Assembly (NCBI RefSeq): GCF_010500215.1
Contig: NZ_JAAGOY010000007.1
Location: 124,001 to 188,000, forward strand
Length of the DNA: 64,000 bases
Reading direction: 5' to 3'
Origin: Aliiroseovarius sp. PrR006
GTDB lineage: Bacteria; Pseudomonadota; Alphaproteobacteria; Rhodobacterales; Rhodobacteraceae
Below are positions 45,335 to 53,773 of this stretch, piece by piece (position 1 is the first letter of the stretch; the number at the start of each line of letters is the position of its first letter). A program made the translations under genes and the position numbers. A model generated the notes under the pieces. The model did not search any database. It saw only the letters and a list, made by a program, of their open reading frames with translations, and was not told where the DNA came from.

Positions 45335-47034
45335 GCGACGCCCTCCTCAAGCTTGATTTCAGCGTCGGGGAAGACCCAGAAATCGGCGTTGTCCTGTGTC
45401 AGTTCGGTGGGCAGCGGCGCGTTGCCATACATGCAAATCCTCACCCAGCGATCCGAGCGCGGATCGAACTGCGTGGCGCCAAAGAAGGCCAGCTTGCAGC
45501 GCAGCATGTCGATGGGCAGCACATGATCCGAGATCGTGTTGTCGCGGATTTCAGCATAAGGCGCACGACCAACGATCTGGGCACGGCGCAGCACGTGGCG
45601 GTGCTCCGGATGGCGCAGAAGGAAGTCGGCAACCTGTGCCTCATCCGGCCAGTGTGCCAAGGCATTGAACAGTTGCGCGGCGTCCCGACCGGGGGCCAGC
45701 GGCTGCTCATATTCCTCGATCGGCTCTTCGAAACGTTCACCCAGACGGGGTTCAAGCTTTTCTTCCGACACATACCAAGCACGGGCGCGGTTTTCCGGGG
45801 CCTGCCAGTTGGTGTCGATCGCCCACGAATAGACATCAGTCAGCAGCGCGCGCAGATCACCCACGCTCATCGCACCGGCGATGCGGAAGGTGGCGGTGTT
45901 GTCGGCGGCCATTTCCTCGGCATAGCCGTCGACCAGCGAACCATAGGGCTCGAGGATCAGCGAGGCGATCCATTCCTGCCCTTCCAGCGACAGGTTCTCT
46001 TCCGCCCAGCGATACAGCGCGTCCCACGGTTGGCCTGTGGTCAGGTCGGCACTGGCCAGATAGGCATCCACTTTGACGACGTCAGCTTTAAGGTCCTTAA
46101 GCTTCTCGATCTGGATCGGATGCTCGGAATGCCACTGATCAATGGTGATCTTGCTGCGTGCAATCAGCGACTGGAACAGGGCAATCTCGTCCGCGCTGGC
46201 TTTCACCAGCTTGCGCACCGCCTGAATGGCGTTTTCGCGGGCGGCGACCCAATTGTTGAACAGCACGGGGTGGTTCAGCAGGAACGGCGCCATGCCCAGA
46301 CCGGTCGAGTTACCGATCCCCATAGCGCGCCCGATCTCGGGTGATAGCTGGGCCGCAGTACCGCCATTCGCGGCAGCGCGACGGTCGGCCATGTGCTGAA
46401 CCAAATCCAGCACGAACCAGCGGGTCAGATAGACCGACAGCATTTCGACCTGGAAGGGCGCGCGGAACTCGGGGCGTTCTGCAATCATCTCGCGATCTGC
46501 AGCGCCCAGCTTGCCGGATCCATAGACGGCAGTGGTGCGCATCAGGTATCCAACGGCTTCGATCTGCTCGATTTCCGGCTGGTTGCCTTCAGCAAGGCTG
46601 GAAACCACGTGTTCCCACAGGCGCACCGAGCGGTTGGCGCGCGACACGGACAGTTCGGTACCGGACACACGACCCGCTTCTTGCACCGGTATATTATGCG
46701 ACAGGCGTTCGATATCGTCGGCGGTCGGCACACCATCAAACAGGGTGAAAGTTGCATCCCATGCGTCTGCGATAACCCGGTCCGAGCGTTTCTCGGGCGG
46801 CAGGTCATGGGCATAGGCGATCAGCGAATAGGCGCGATCGGGGCCGTAGGCGGTATAGACCGCGTGGCCTTCGCCAGCGTCGTTTACGTTGAAGGCGGTC
46901 TTCTCGAACCGCCAGCCTTCACGGGCCAGACGACGGGTCAGCACGCGCATGAAAGACAGGCGTGATTGGTGGATAGAACCGAGGCGCGCAAGGCGCATGA
47001 CCAGTTCGGGATCACGGCGAGTTATGGTGTTCAT
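45331..47034 (-). CDS. Conserved protein of unknown function (567 aa), coupled to DUF3726
   Basis: A large soluble protein that I cannot place. Starting MNTITRRDPELVMRLARLGSIHQSRLSFM, it has an alpha/beta N-terminal part (residues about 30-110, AVYTAYGPDRAYSLIAYAHDL), a helical middle (about 190-320) and a C-terminal part rich in W, R and Q, ending with an acidic tail. No cofactor loop or metal site is obvious. It lies between a BCCT transporter gene and the DUF3726 gene, so it is a candidate for the missing enzyme of this pathway. The start at 47034 follows aagaga. Confidence 0.75.
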   Translation of the reverse strand: MNTITRRDPELVMRLARLGSIHQSRLSFMRVLTRRLAREGWRFEKTAFNVNDAGEGHAVYTAYGPDRAYSLIAYAHDLPPEKRSDRVIADAWDATFTLFDGVPTADDIERLSHNIPVQEAGRVSGTELSVSRANRSVRLWEHVVSSLAEGNQPEIEQIEAVGYLMRTTAVYGSGKLGAADREMIAERPEFRAPFQVEMLSVYLTRWFVLDLVQHMADRRAAANGGTAAQLSPEIGRAMGIGNSTGLGMAPFLLNHPVLFNNWVAARENAIQAVRKLVKASADEIALFQSLIARSKITIDQWHSEHPIQIEKLKDLKADVVKVDAYLASADLTTGQPWDALYRWAEENLSLEGQEWIASLILEPYGSLVDGYAEEMAADNTATFRIAGAMSVGDLRALLTDVYSWAIDTNWQAPENRARAWYVSEEKLEPRLGERFEEPIEEYEQPLAPGRDAAQLFNALAHWPDEAQVADFLLRHPEHRHVLRRAQIVGRAPYAEIRDNTISDHVLPIDMLRCKLAFFGATQFDPRSDRWVRICMYGNAPLPTELTQDNADFWVFPDAEIKLEEGVA

Positions 47035-47140
47035 TCTCTTGGCCTTTGCAGTCAGGACAATAGAGCATTTCGGGGCTTTCGTCGAACAGGGCCCGATAAT
47101 GCGCGGGGGATCAGGGGCGCCCGAAGGCGCCCCGTCATGA

Positions 47141-48688
47141 TTAGTTTTCTTTGCCTTTTGCCAGCGTGATGCGCAGGGCATCCCACAGCGAGGGCAGCAG
47201 AAGCAGCGATACCGGTACGGCGGTCACAACGATGAAGCTTTGCAGCTTGGATACGCCGCCCGAGCCAACCGAGATCAGGATCACGGCCATGACGCCCATG
47301 GCGATGCCCCAGAAGACACGCACCAGTGCGGGCGGGTTGTCGCCGTCGCTCATCGTGGCCGAGATCACGTAGCTCATCGAGTCGCCGGTCGTGGCCACGA
47401 AAATCGTGGTCAGGATCAGGAACAGGATCGACACCAAGAAGCCCAAGGGCAGGTTCCCGGTGATCGCCAGCAGGGCTGCCGGCAGGTTGAACCCTTCAAA
47501 GGCTTTCGAGATCGTGCCGGTTTCTGCCAGCTCCATCGAGATGCCGGTGCCGCCGATGATGGTGAACCAGAAGTTGGTCACGATCGGAGCAATGATCGAC
47601 AGCATGATGATGATCGAGCGGATCGAACGACCGCGTGATACACGGGCGATGAACATTGCCATCAGCGGGCCATAGCCCATGAACCAGCCCCAGAAGAACA
47701 CGGTCCACCAGCCCAGCCAGCCGGGTGCGCCGAACAGACCTGCGTCACCGCGGTACAGCGCCATCTGGAAGAAGTTGGCGATGTAGGTGCCGAAGCCCGA
47801 GAAGAACGAGCCGAAGATGAAGCCGGTCGGACCTGCAATCAGGACGAAAACCAGAAGCACAGCGGCAAGGATCACGTTGATCTTCGACAGAAGCTGAATG
47901 CCGCGCGACAGACCCGTCATGGCCGAGATCGTGTAGATGCCGACAAGACCAGCAATCACCAGGAACTGCGTGGCAAAGCCGTTCGGAATGCCAAACAGGT
48001 CATCCAGACCGTAAGCAACCTGCAGACCCAGGAAGCCGATCGGGCCAACAGTACCAGCCACAACAGCGATGATCGACGATGCGTCCGCGATCAGGCCGAT
48101 CGGGCCGTGGATCGCCTTGTCACCAAAGACCGGGTACAGCAGCGTGCGCGGGGCAAGCGGCAGACCTTTTTCATAGTGGTAGTGCATCAGCATCACGGTC
48201 GACAGCGAGCCAAGGATGGCCCACGCCAAGAAGCCCCAGTGCATGAAGCTTTGTGCAATCGCACCGTTTACGGCATCGGCAGTTCCGCCTTCAGCGCCAA
48301 ACAGAGGCGGCGAGGACAGGAAGTGTGCAATCGGCTCGCCTGCGGCCCAGAACACGCCGCCACCGGCCAGAAGCGTACACATGATCATCGAGCCCCACTG
48401 GAAGGTGGTGAACTCGGGTGCGGCAAGCCCGCCCATGATCGCGCGGCCACCGGGCAGCACGCACAGAACCAGACCGATCAGGAAGGTCGCCAGAAGCAGA
48501 ACCTGCCAGTAAAGGCCGAAATACGTGGCCGAGACGTTGAAGCCCCAGTCCACAGCTGCCGACAGCGCGTCAAGATTGACCAATGCTGCCAGACAGAAAA
48601 GGGCGATGAACCCGCCCGAGATCAGGAACAACGGCTTGTTCACGCCGCTGCTTTTCTGATCTGTCACTCCCACAGATGCTTCAGACAT
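47141..48688 (-). CDS. BCCT-family transporter (betaine/carnitine/choline type)
   Basis: A 515-residue inner-membrane protein with about 12 hydrophobic segments. The BCCT signature region reads WTVFFWGWFMGYGPLMAMF, followed by IARVSRGRSIRS. Compared with the substrate-box tryptophans of glycine-betaine carriers, the first Trp of the inner pair is kept, while the second and the following Trp are Phe and Tyr, which points to a substrate other than glycine betaine itself. A good site (gggagagatag) precedes ATG. It probably imports the quaternary or N-methylated compound degraded by the surrounding genes. Confidence 0.92.
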   Translation of the reverse strand: MSEASVGVTDQKSSGVNKPLFLISGGFIALFCLAALVNLDALSAAVDWGFNVSATYFGLYWQVLLLATFLIGLVLCVLPGGRAIMGGLAAPEFTTFQWGSMIMCTLLAGGGVFWAAGEPIAHFLSSPPLFGAEGGTADAVNGAIAQSFMHWGFLAWAILGSLSTVMLMHYHYEKGLPLAPRTLLYPVFGDKAIHGPIGLIADASSIIAVVAGTVGPIGFLGLQVAYGLDDLFGIPNGFATQFLVIAGLVGIYTISAMTGLSRGIQLLSKINVILAAVLLVFVLIAGPTGFIFGSFFSGFGTYIANFFQMALYRGDAGLFGAPGWLGWWTVFFWGWFMGYGPLMAMFIARVSRGRSIRSIIIMLSIIAPIVTNFWFTIIGGTGISMELAETGTISKAFEGFNLPAALLAITGNLPLGFLVSILFLILTTIFVATTGDSMSYVISATMSDGDNPPALVRVFWGIAMGVMAVILISVGSGGVSKLQSFIVVTAVPVSLLLLPSLWDALRITLAKGKEN

Positions 48689-48751
48689 CTATCTCTCCCT
48701 AGATTTGGCCCCTCCTGTTCGCTCGAGGCCAAGTTTCACTTCCCCGGCCCC

Positions 48752-49732
48752 TTAACGTCCTGTCTGAGGGCCAAAATTCTCTGCAAAAAAGCGGTACCAG
48801 TTACGTCCCATGATGCCGGCAATCTCGCCGTCATCCATTCCCACGGCTTTCAGGCCGTTTTCGATGTTGCCAAAGTGGCGGTTGTCTTCGAACCAGCTGG
48901 GCATCGGCGGGAAACCGGGCGCGGATTTGGATCCCTCGCCATAGTCGATTTCCTTGGTCCAACGACCCACGCGCATCCATTCAACGATGCTGTCGGGTTG
49001 GTCCTGACAAAGATCCGTGCCAATCCCCAGATGCTCTGCGCCGTATTTGTCCGCCGTGCGGGCAATCATCTCGCAGAAGCTTTCCAGCGTGCAGTCACCC
49101 TTGTCTTTCAGGTGGTGCGGATACACCGAAAAGCCGAGCATCCCACCATTTTCGGTCACCGCACGGATCACCGCATCGCGCTTGTTGCGCAGGGCGGGCG
49201 ACCAGTCATACGGATTTGCGTGAGTGATGGCGATGGGACGCTCGGACAGCTCGGCGGCCTCGATGGTTGAACGATCAGCCGAATGGCTCATGTCCACGAC
49301 GAGACCAACGCGGTTCATCTCTTTGATGACCTGTTTGCCCATGCGGGTGATGCCCATATCTTCGGCCTCGTAACAGCCGGTCGCAAGAAGCGACTGGTTG
49401 TTATAGGTCAGCTGCATGAAGCGTGCACCAAGGGTGTGGACAATCTCGACCAGACCGATGTCATCTTCGATAGGCGACGGGTTCTGGAAGCCGAAGAACA
49501 CGGCCGTGCGCCCGGTTTCGCGGGCCACGTCGATATCCGAGGCCCACAGGCCCTTCATGATCAGATCCGGATATTGCTCAAACCAACGGTTCCACTTTTC
49601 AAAGTTCAGAACCGTTTCGCGGAAGTTCTCGTGGTACGAGATGGTGACGTGGATTGCATCCACGCCCCCTTCACGAAGTTGGCGGAAGATCTTCTCGGAC
49701 CAGTTGGCGTATTGAAGACCGTCGATACGCAT
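48752..49732 (-). CDS. M19 (renal dipeptidase) family protein with altered metal site
   Basis: A 326-residue amidohydrolase-fold protein. The later ligands are present (DMSHSADRS, ITHANPYDW, GIGTDLCQ), but the N-terminal HxD zinc motif (usually DGHND) reads DGLQYANW and the bridging glutamate region reads GFQNPSP. This matches, from memory, the dipeptidase beside dimethylglycine genes in Pseudomonas aeruginosa (PA5396), which also lacks HxD. Its true substrate is therefore probably not a dipeptide. The ATG shares one base with the stop of the aldehyde dehydrogenase gene (TGATG). Confidence 0.88.
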   Translation of the reverse strand: MRIDGLQYANWSEKIFRQLREGGVDAIHVTISYHENFRETVLNFEKWNRWFEQYPDLIMKGLWASDIDVARETGRTAVFFGFQNPSPIEDDIGLVEIVHTLGARFMQLTYNNQSLLATGCYEAEDMGITRMGKQVIKEMNRVGLVVDMSHSADRSTIEAAELSERPIAITHANPYDWSPALRNKRDAVIRAVTENGGMLGFSVYPHHLKDKGDCTLESFCEMIARTADKYGAEHLGIGTDLCQDQPDSIVEWMRVGRWTKEIDYGEGSKSAPGFPPMPSWFEDNRHFGNIENGLKAVGMDDGEIAGIMGRNWYRFFAENFGPQTGR

Positions 49733-51180
49733 CAGACCGGGCCTGCGCTGATGTAGGCGGTCTTGACGGTGGTGTAGAACTCGGCGGCTGCCTTGCCCTG
49801 TTCACGCGGACCGTACGAGCTGTCGCCACGGCCACCGAACGGCACGTGATAGTCGGTACCAGCGGTCGGCAAGTTCACGGTGACAACACCGGTCTGGGCG
49901 TTGCGGCGGAAATGCGTGGCGCGGGCCAGCGATTTCGTCACGATGCCCGAGGTCAGGCCGAAGTTGGTGTCGTTGACGGTGGCCAGTGCCTCGTCATAGC
50001 TGCCAACCTTGATGACCGAGGTCAGCGGCGCGAACATTTCTTCGCGGTTGATGCGCATGTCGTTGGTGGTGTTCAGGAACACGCCAGGCGACATGTAGAA
50101 ACCTTGATGCGGCATCTCAAGACGCGCACCACCACAGGCCAGTTCAGCACCTTCGGTTTTGCCCAGATCAACATAGGCCAGGTTTTCCGAAAGCTGCTGT
50201 TCGCTGACGACGGGACCCATCTGGGTGCCCTCTTCCAGCGCGTGGCCCACTTTCATGGCCTGTGCACCGGCGACCAGTTTCTCAACAAAGGCGTCGTGCA
50301 CGGCTTCGTGGACCACGAGCCGGGAGGAAGCGGTACATTTCTGACCGGTGCCACCGAAGGCGCCACCAAGGGCCAGCGTCACGGCCAGATCCAGATCGGC
50401 ATCGTCCATCACGGCCAGAGCGTTTTTCGAGCCCATCTCCATCTGAACTTTGGTCAGGTTCTGAATGGCCGCCGAAGCGATGCCCTTGCCCACCGGAACC
50501 GAACCGGTGAAGGAAATGGCATTCACTTTCGGGCTTTCCACCAGACGCTGGCCGATCTCGCGACCTGCGCCCATGACCAAGCTGAACAGACCTTTCGGAA
50601 TGTCCTGACGGTTGATGATTTCAGCCAGCGCAACAGCCGAGGCGGGCGTTACGTTGGCAGGTTTCCACACCACGGCGTTGCCGTAGCACAGTGCCGGTGC
50701 GATCTTCCACGATGCGGTTGCGGTCGGGAAGTTCCAAGGCGAGATGATGGCGACAGTGCCAACGGCTTCACGACGCACGTCGATCTCGACGCCCGGGCGC
50801 ACGCTGTCTGCGTTCTCGCCCAGCTGACGCAGGCATTCAGCTGCGTAGTAGGTGAAGAATTGACCGGCGCGGTAAACTTCGCCTTTGCCTTCGGCGAAGG
50901 GCTTGCCTTCTTCACGAGCCAGAAGCGTGCCCAGCTCTTCGCAGCGGGCGATCAGTTCGTTGCCGATGGCGTTCAGAACCGCCTGCTTGCGCTCCATGCC
51001 ATAGGCTTCCCATTCGCGCTGTGCCACTTTGGCTTGGTCCAGCGTCGCTTCCAGCTGGTCGCTGCTGGCCTGCGCAAAGACGCCAACCAGATCGGTCAGG
51101 TCCGACGGGTTACGGTTTTCAATTTCGCTTACGCCTGCCAGCCATTCGCCAGCAATCAGGTTCTTTTGGATATCGGTCAT
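49732..51180 (-). CDS. NAD(P)+-dependent aldehyde dehydrogenase
   Basis: A 482-residue aldehyde dehydrogenase. SPWNFPTATASWKIAPAL lines the NAD site, MEMGSKN has the catalytic glutamate, and GGTGQKCTASSRL has the nucleophilic cysteine. The sequence is closest in my reading to alpha-ketoglutarate-semialdehyde/2,5-dioxovalerate or related semialdehyde dehydrogenases. First gene of the minus-strand run with the dipeptidase homologue and BCCT transporter. It is divergent from a LysR gene, which probably controls it. Confidence 0.92.
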   Translation of the reverse strand: MTDIQKNLIAGEWLAGVSEIENRNPSDLTDLVGVFAQASSDQLEATLDQAKVAQREWEAYGMERKQAVLNAIGNELIARCEELGTLLAREEGKPFAEGKGEVYRAGQFFTYYAAECLRQLGENADSVRPGVEIDVRREAVGTVAIISPWNFPTATASWKIAPALCYGNAVVWKPANVTPASAVALAEIINRQDIPKGLFSLVMGAGREIGQRLVESPKVNAISFTGSVPVGKGIASAAIQNLTKVQMEMGSKNALAVMDDADLDLAVTLALGGAFGGTGQKCTASSRLVVHEAVHDAFVEKLVAGAQAMKVGHALEEGTQMGPVVSEQQLSENLAYVDLGKTEGAELACGGARLEMPHQGFYMSPGVFLNTTNDMRINREEMFAPLTSVIKVGSYDEALATVNDTNFGLTSGIVTKSLARATHFRRNAQTGVVTVNLPTAGTDYHVPFGGRGDSSYGPREQGKAAAEFYTTVKTAYISAGPV

Positions 51181-51234
51181 GGAAGTGTCGCCTCACACAA
51201 AGTCAGTTTCCTTGGGTATGGACTTTTTAACCCA

Positions 51235-51281
51235 CTTCAATCAAACTCAAATTGCTGAAGGTTATTTCAGTCAAATTGAAG
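51235..51281. promoter_or_regulatory. Repeat-rich control region between ALDH and LysR genes
   Basis: Within 47 bases are the inverted pair CTTCAAT (51235-51241) / ATTGAAG (51275-51281), a direct repeat TCAAATTG (51247-51254 and 51271-51278) and an inner inverted pair CTGAA / TTCAG (51255-51259 / 51266-51270). Such nested symmetry between a LysR gene and its divergent target is typical of LysR binding sites. Confidence 0.5.
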
Positions 51282-51291
51282 TGTGAGCACT

Positions 51292-52200
51292 ATGGCGCTG
51301 AAAATTGAAATGCTACGCGGCTTTGCTACGGTCGCCCGCAGAGGTAATCTGAGCGATGCAGCCCAGACGCTGGGGCGGACGCCTTCGGCCGTGTCGATGA
51401 TGCTGAAACAGTTGGAAACCCATCTGGGGGAACCGCTGTTTGAAACCGACCGCAAAAGCAAACTGACCGCGCTGGGCACATTCGTTCTGGAGCAGGCCGA
51501 GCGCGAGCTGCAGCAGTTCGACAATACGGTGAAAGCAATCGAGGGCTTTGCCAAAGCCACCCACGGCCATGTGCGCATTGCCACCGTTCCGTCTGTGGCA
51601 GGCACCATCATCCCGCAGGTTTTTTCGCGGCATATCAATGACTACGGCAATGTAGACATCGAACTGCGTGACATGGATTCAAGCTCGATCCTGCACGAGC
51701 TGTCGCGCGACCGGATCGACATTGGCATCGCAACAATGGGCCAGCAAAGCGTGGGGCTGAACAGCCAGCACCTTTTGTCCGACACGTTTGGCGTCATCTG
51801 CGCGCCATCCCATGCCTTGGCGCAGGACACCGGTCCGCTCACCTGGGATGCATTGACCAACGAGCGACTCATCGCGAACTCGCTCTCGGCTGGGATCAGA
51901 GCCGAGGCGTCGATCCAGCTGCATGAAAAGGCGCTGCTGTCGGCCCACAACCTGACCTCGATCATGGCGATGGTGCAGGCCAGTATTGGAATCACAATTC
52001 TACCCGAGATGGCGGTCAGGGCCTCAAATTCAGCTGGATTGATCTTCCGCCCGCTCGCCGAACCGCACGCAAAACGCGAAATTCACCTGCTGCGCCGGGC
52101 TGATTCGACCCAATCCCCGGCAGCACGCCTGCTGGAGCGCCACATTCGTGAAATCGCTGCCGAGATCTCGCAAGATACATTGTTGGGGATGCCCTCATGA
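51292..52200 (+). CDS. LysR-family transcriptional regulator
   Basis: A 302-residue regulator with an N-terminal helix-turn-helix (MLRGFATVARRGNLSDAAQTLGRTPSAVSMMLKQLE) and a periplasmic-binding-like effector domain. It is divergent from the aldehyde dehydrogenase operon and overlaps the GlxA-type regulator gene by ATGA, so two different regulators are made together. ATG 51292 is used; an in-frame GTG at 51283 is possible. Confidence 0.9.
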   Translation: MALKIEMLRGFATVARRGNLSDAAQTLGRTPSAVSMMLKQLETHLGEPLFETDRKSKLTALGTFVLEQAERELQQFDNTVKAIEGFAKATHGHVRIATVPSVAGTIIPQVFSRHINDYGNVDIELRDMDSSSILHELSRDRIDIGIATMGQQSVGLNSQHLLSDTFGVICAPSHALAQDTGPLTWDALTNERLIANSLSAGIRAEASIQLHEKALLSAHNLTSIMAMVQASIGITILPEMAVRASNSAGLIFRPLAEPHAKREIHLLRRADSTQSPAARLLERHIREIAAEISQDTLLGMPS

Positions 52201-53210
52201 CTGATGCAAGCACCACCAAACCGCCCCTGACGCTGGGGATCTTGGTTTTCCCCGGCTTTCCGATGGCCTGCCTGACCTCGTGTATCGAACCGCTGCGTGC
52301 GGCCAATGAAATCTCGGGGCAACAAGCGTTTCGCTGGAAGGTGATCGCCGAAGACGATGGGCCGGTCGACTCGTCAGCGGGGGTTAGTTTCGCCCCGGAT
52401 TGCACATTGGCCGAAGCCGGAGAGCTGGATCTTTTGTTGTTCACCGCTGGCCCGAATGCCCGCTTCGCCACGCCGTCGCGCGCCAACGCGGCCCTGCAGC
52501 GCTACCAGCGCAGTAAAACCCGGCTGGGGGCGATCAGCGGCGGGGTGTTCGCGCTGGCCCATACCGGCCTAACGCGCGACAACCCGTTGTCGGTGCACTG
52601 GTGTTACGAGGCCGCCTTTCAGGCCGAGTTCCCCGACATCCCGGCGCAAAGCACGGTGATTTGCGAAGACGGCGACTATACCACCATTTCTGGCGCGTCG
52701 GCGGCCTTCGACCACATGCTGTCCCTGATCGAAACCCGTCTGGGCGGCGATATCATGGCCGAAGTCGCCTGTTGGTTCCAACACCCCTATATCCGCAGCG
52801 CCGCCGCCGCGCAGAAAACGCCGGCCCACGACACGGCGAAAAGCCAGGACCTGCTGCCCAAGCAGGTCGAACGCGCGATCGAGCATTTTGCCGAACATAT
52901 CGAAAGCCCGATCCAGATCAGCAGAGTGGCCGAAGCGGTGGGCGTTTCGACCCGCTCGCTTGAGCGCAGCTTCAAAGAAGCAACGGGACAAAGCCCGCTG
53001 AAGTATTATCGGAAGATGCGGATGAATCAGGCGCGCCAACTGGTGCTGTATTCCAACACGCCGGTGACCGAGGTCGCGTTCATGGTGGGCTATGCCACAC
53101 CCGGCGCATTTCTGCGGCACTATCGCGAAAGCTTCGGGCTGACGCCGATCGCAGATCGGCGGGCTAAGAATTCAATGCGGGTCAAGGGCAGCGACGCGCT
53201 GCCTTCGTAG
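52197..53210 (+). CDS. GlxA/AraC-family regulator (GbdR-like)
   Basis: A 337-residue regulator with an N-terminal DJ-1/PfpI-like amidotransferase-fold domain (LGILVFPGFPMACLTSC...) and a C-terminal AraC double helix-turn-helix (ISRVAEAVGVSTRSLERSF and TEVAFMVGYATPGAFLRHYRESFG). Pseudomonas GbdR has this architecture and activates glycine betaine/dimethylglycine/sarcosine catabolism. Position between the dipeptidase/BCCT operon and soxBDAG supports the same role here; the effector is not proven. Confidence 0.88.
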   Translation: MTDASTTKPPLTLGILVFPGFPMACLTSCIEPLRAANEISGQQAFRWKVIAEDDGPVDSSAGVSFAPDCTLAEAGELDLLLFTAGPNARFATPSRANAALQRYQRSKTRLGAISGGVFALAHTGLTRDNPLSVHWCYEAAFQAEFPDIPAQSTVICEDGDYTTISGASAAFDHMLSLIETRLGGDIMAEVACWFQHPYIRSAAAAQKTPAHDTAKSQDLLPKQVERAIEHFAEHIESPIQISRVAEAVGVSTRSLERSFKEATGQSPLKYYRKMRMNQARQLVLYSNTPVTEVAFMVGYATPGAFLRHYRESFGLTPIADRRAKNSMRVKGSDALPS

Positions 53211-53221
53211 TTTTGTCAGGC

Positions 53222-53773
53222 TTAGGCGACCGACCGGGCCGCCGCCACCAGTGCGTGATGCAGGGACGCCGCCGACGACCGTGGGCCGACTACCGCCATG
53301 CGGTCATCCCCGAGACGCCACAGAAATGCGCCCAGATGCTCGACCGTGCCGCGGATGACGTCACCACTAGACATGGTGCGAACCGGCACGTTGGACAGAC
53401 GCTCAAACTGGTCGCACAGCGCCGTGCCCGAGACGTCAAACCGGCACCAGCCATCTGTCTGTTCCACGACTGATGCCGTGTCCCCAAGCATCTGTTTCAG
53501 CTCAGCGGCCAGCAATTCGTGCTGGTTGTGATCGGCAGAGAACATCCACTGATCCGGACCGGTCCAGAAGGCGGTGAAATCGCCTTGCGTTGCGGTTTTT
53601 CCGATGCCCGGCAAGGCCAGTGGCAGGGCCTTCTGCACCGCATCCAACTGCCCTTCACGCGCGGAGACAGATGCCAGTGCCTGATCCACAACCTCGGTGA
53701 TGGTCAGCGTTCCGATCTGGTCGACGCGCGCGGTGTCCGCGCCCAGCGGGGTGATGGGTTTCAACTTATGCAC
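53222..53773 (-). CDS. soxG: Sarcosine oxidase gamma subunit
   Basis: A 183-residue subunit that resembles the small GcvT-like gamma subunit of heterotetrameric sarcosine oxidase (FTAFWTGPDQWMFSA, EQTDGWCRFDVSG). Start is GTG 53773, which overlaps the soxA stop by eight bases; the longer frame upstream reads soxA sequence. Last gene of soxBDAG. It converges on the GbdR-like gene with 11 bases between. Confidence 0.88.
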   Translation of the reverse strand: MHKLKPITPLGADTARVDQIGTLTITEVVDQALASVSAREGQLDAVQKALPLALPGIGKTATQGDFTAFWTGPDQWMFSADHNQHELLAAELKQMLGDTASVVEQTDGWCRFDVSGTALCDQFERLSNVPVRTMSSGDVIRGTVEHLGAFLWRLGDDRMAVVGPRSSAASLHHALVAAARSVA

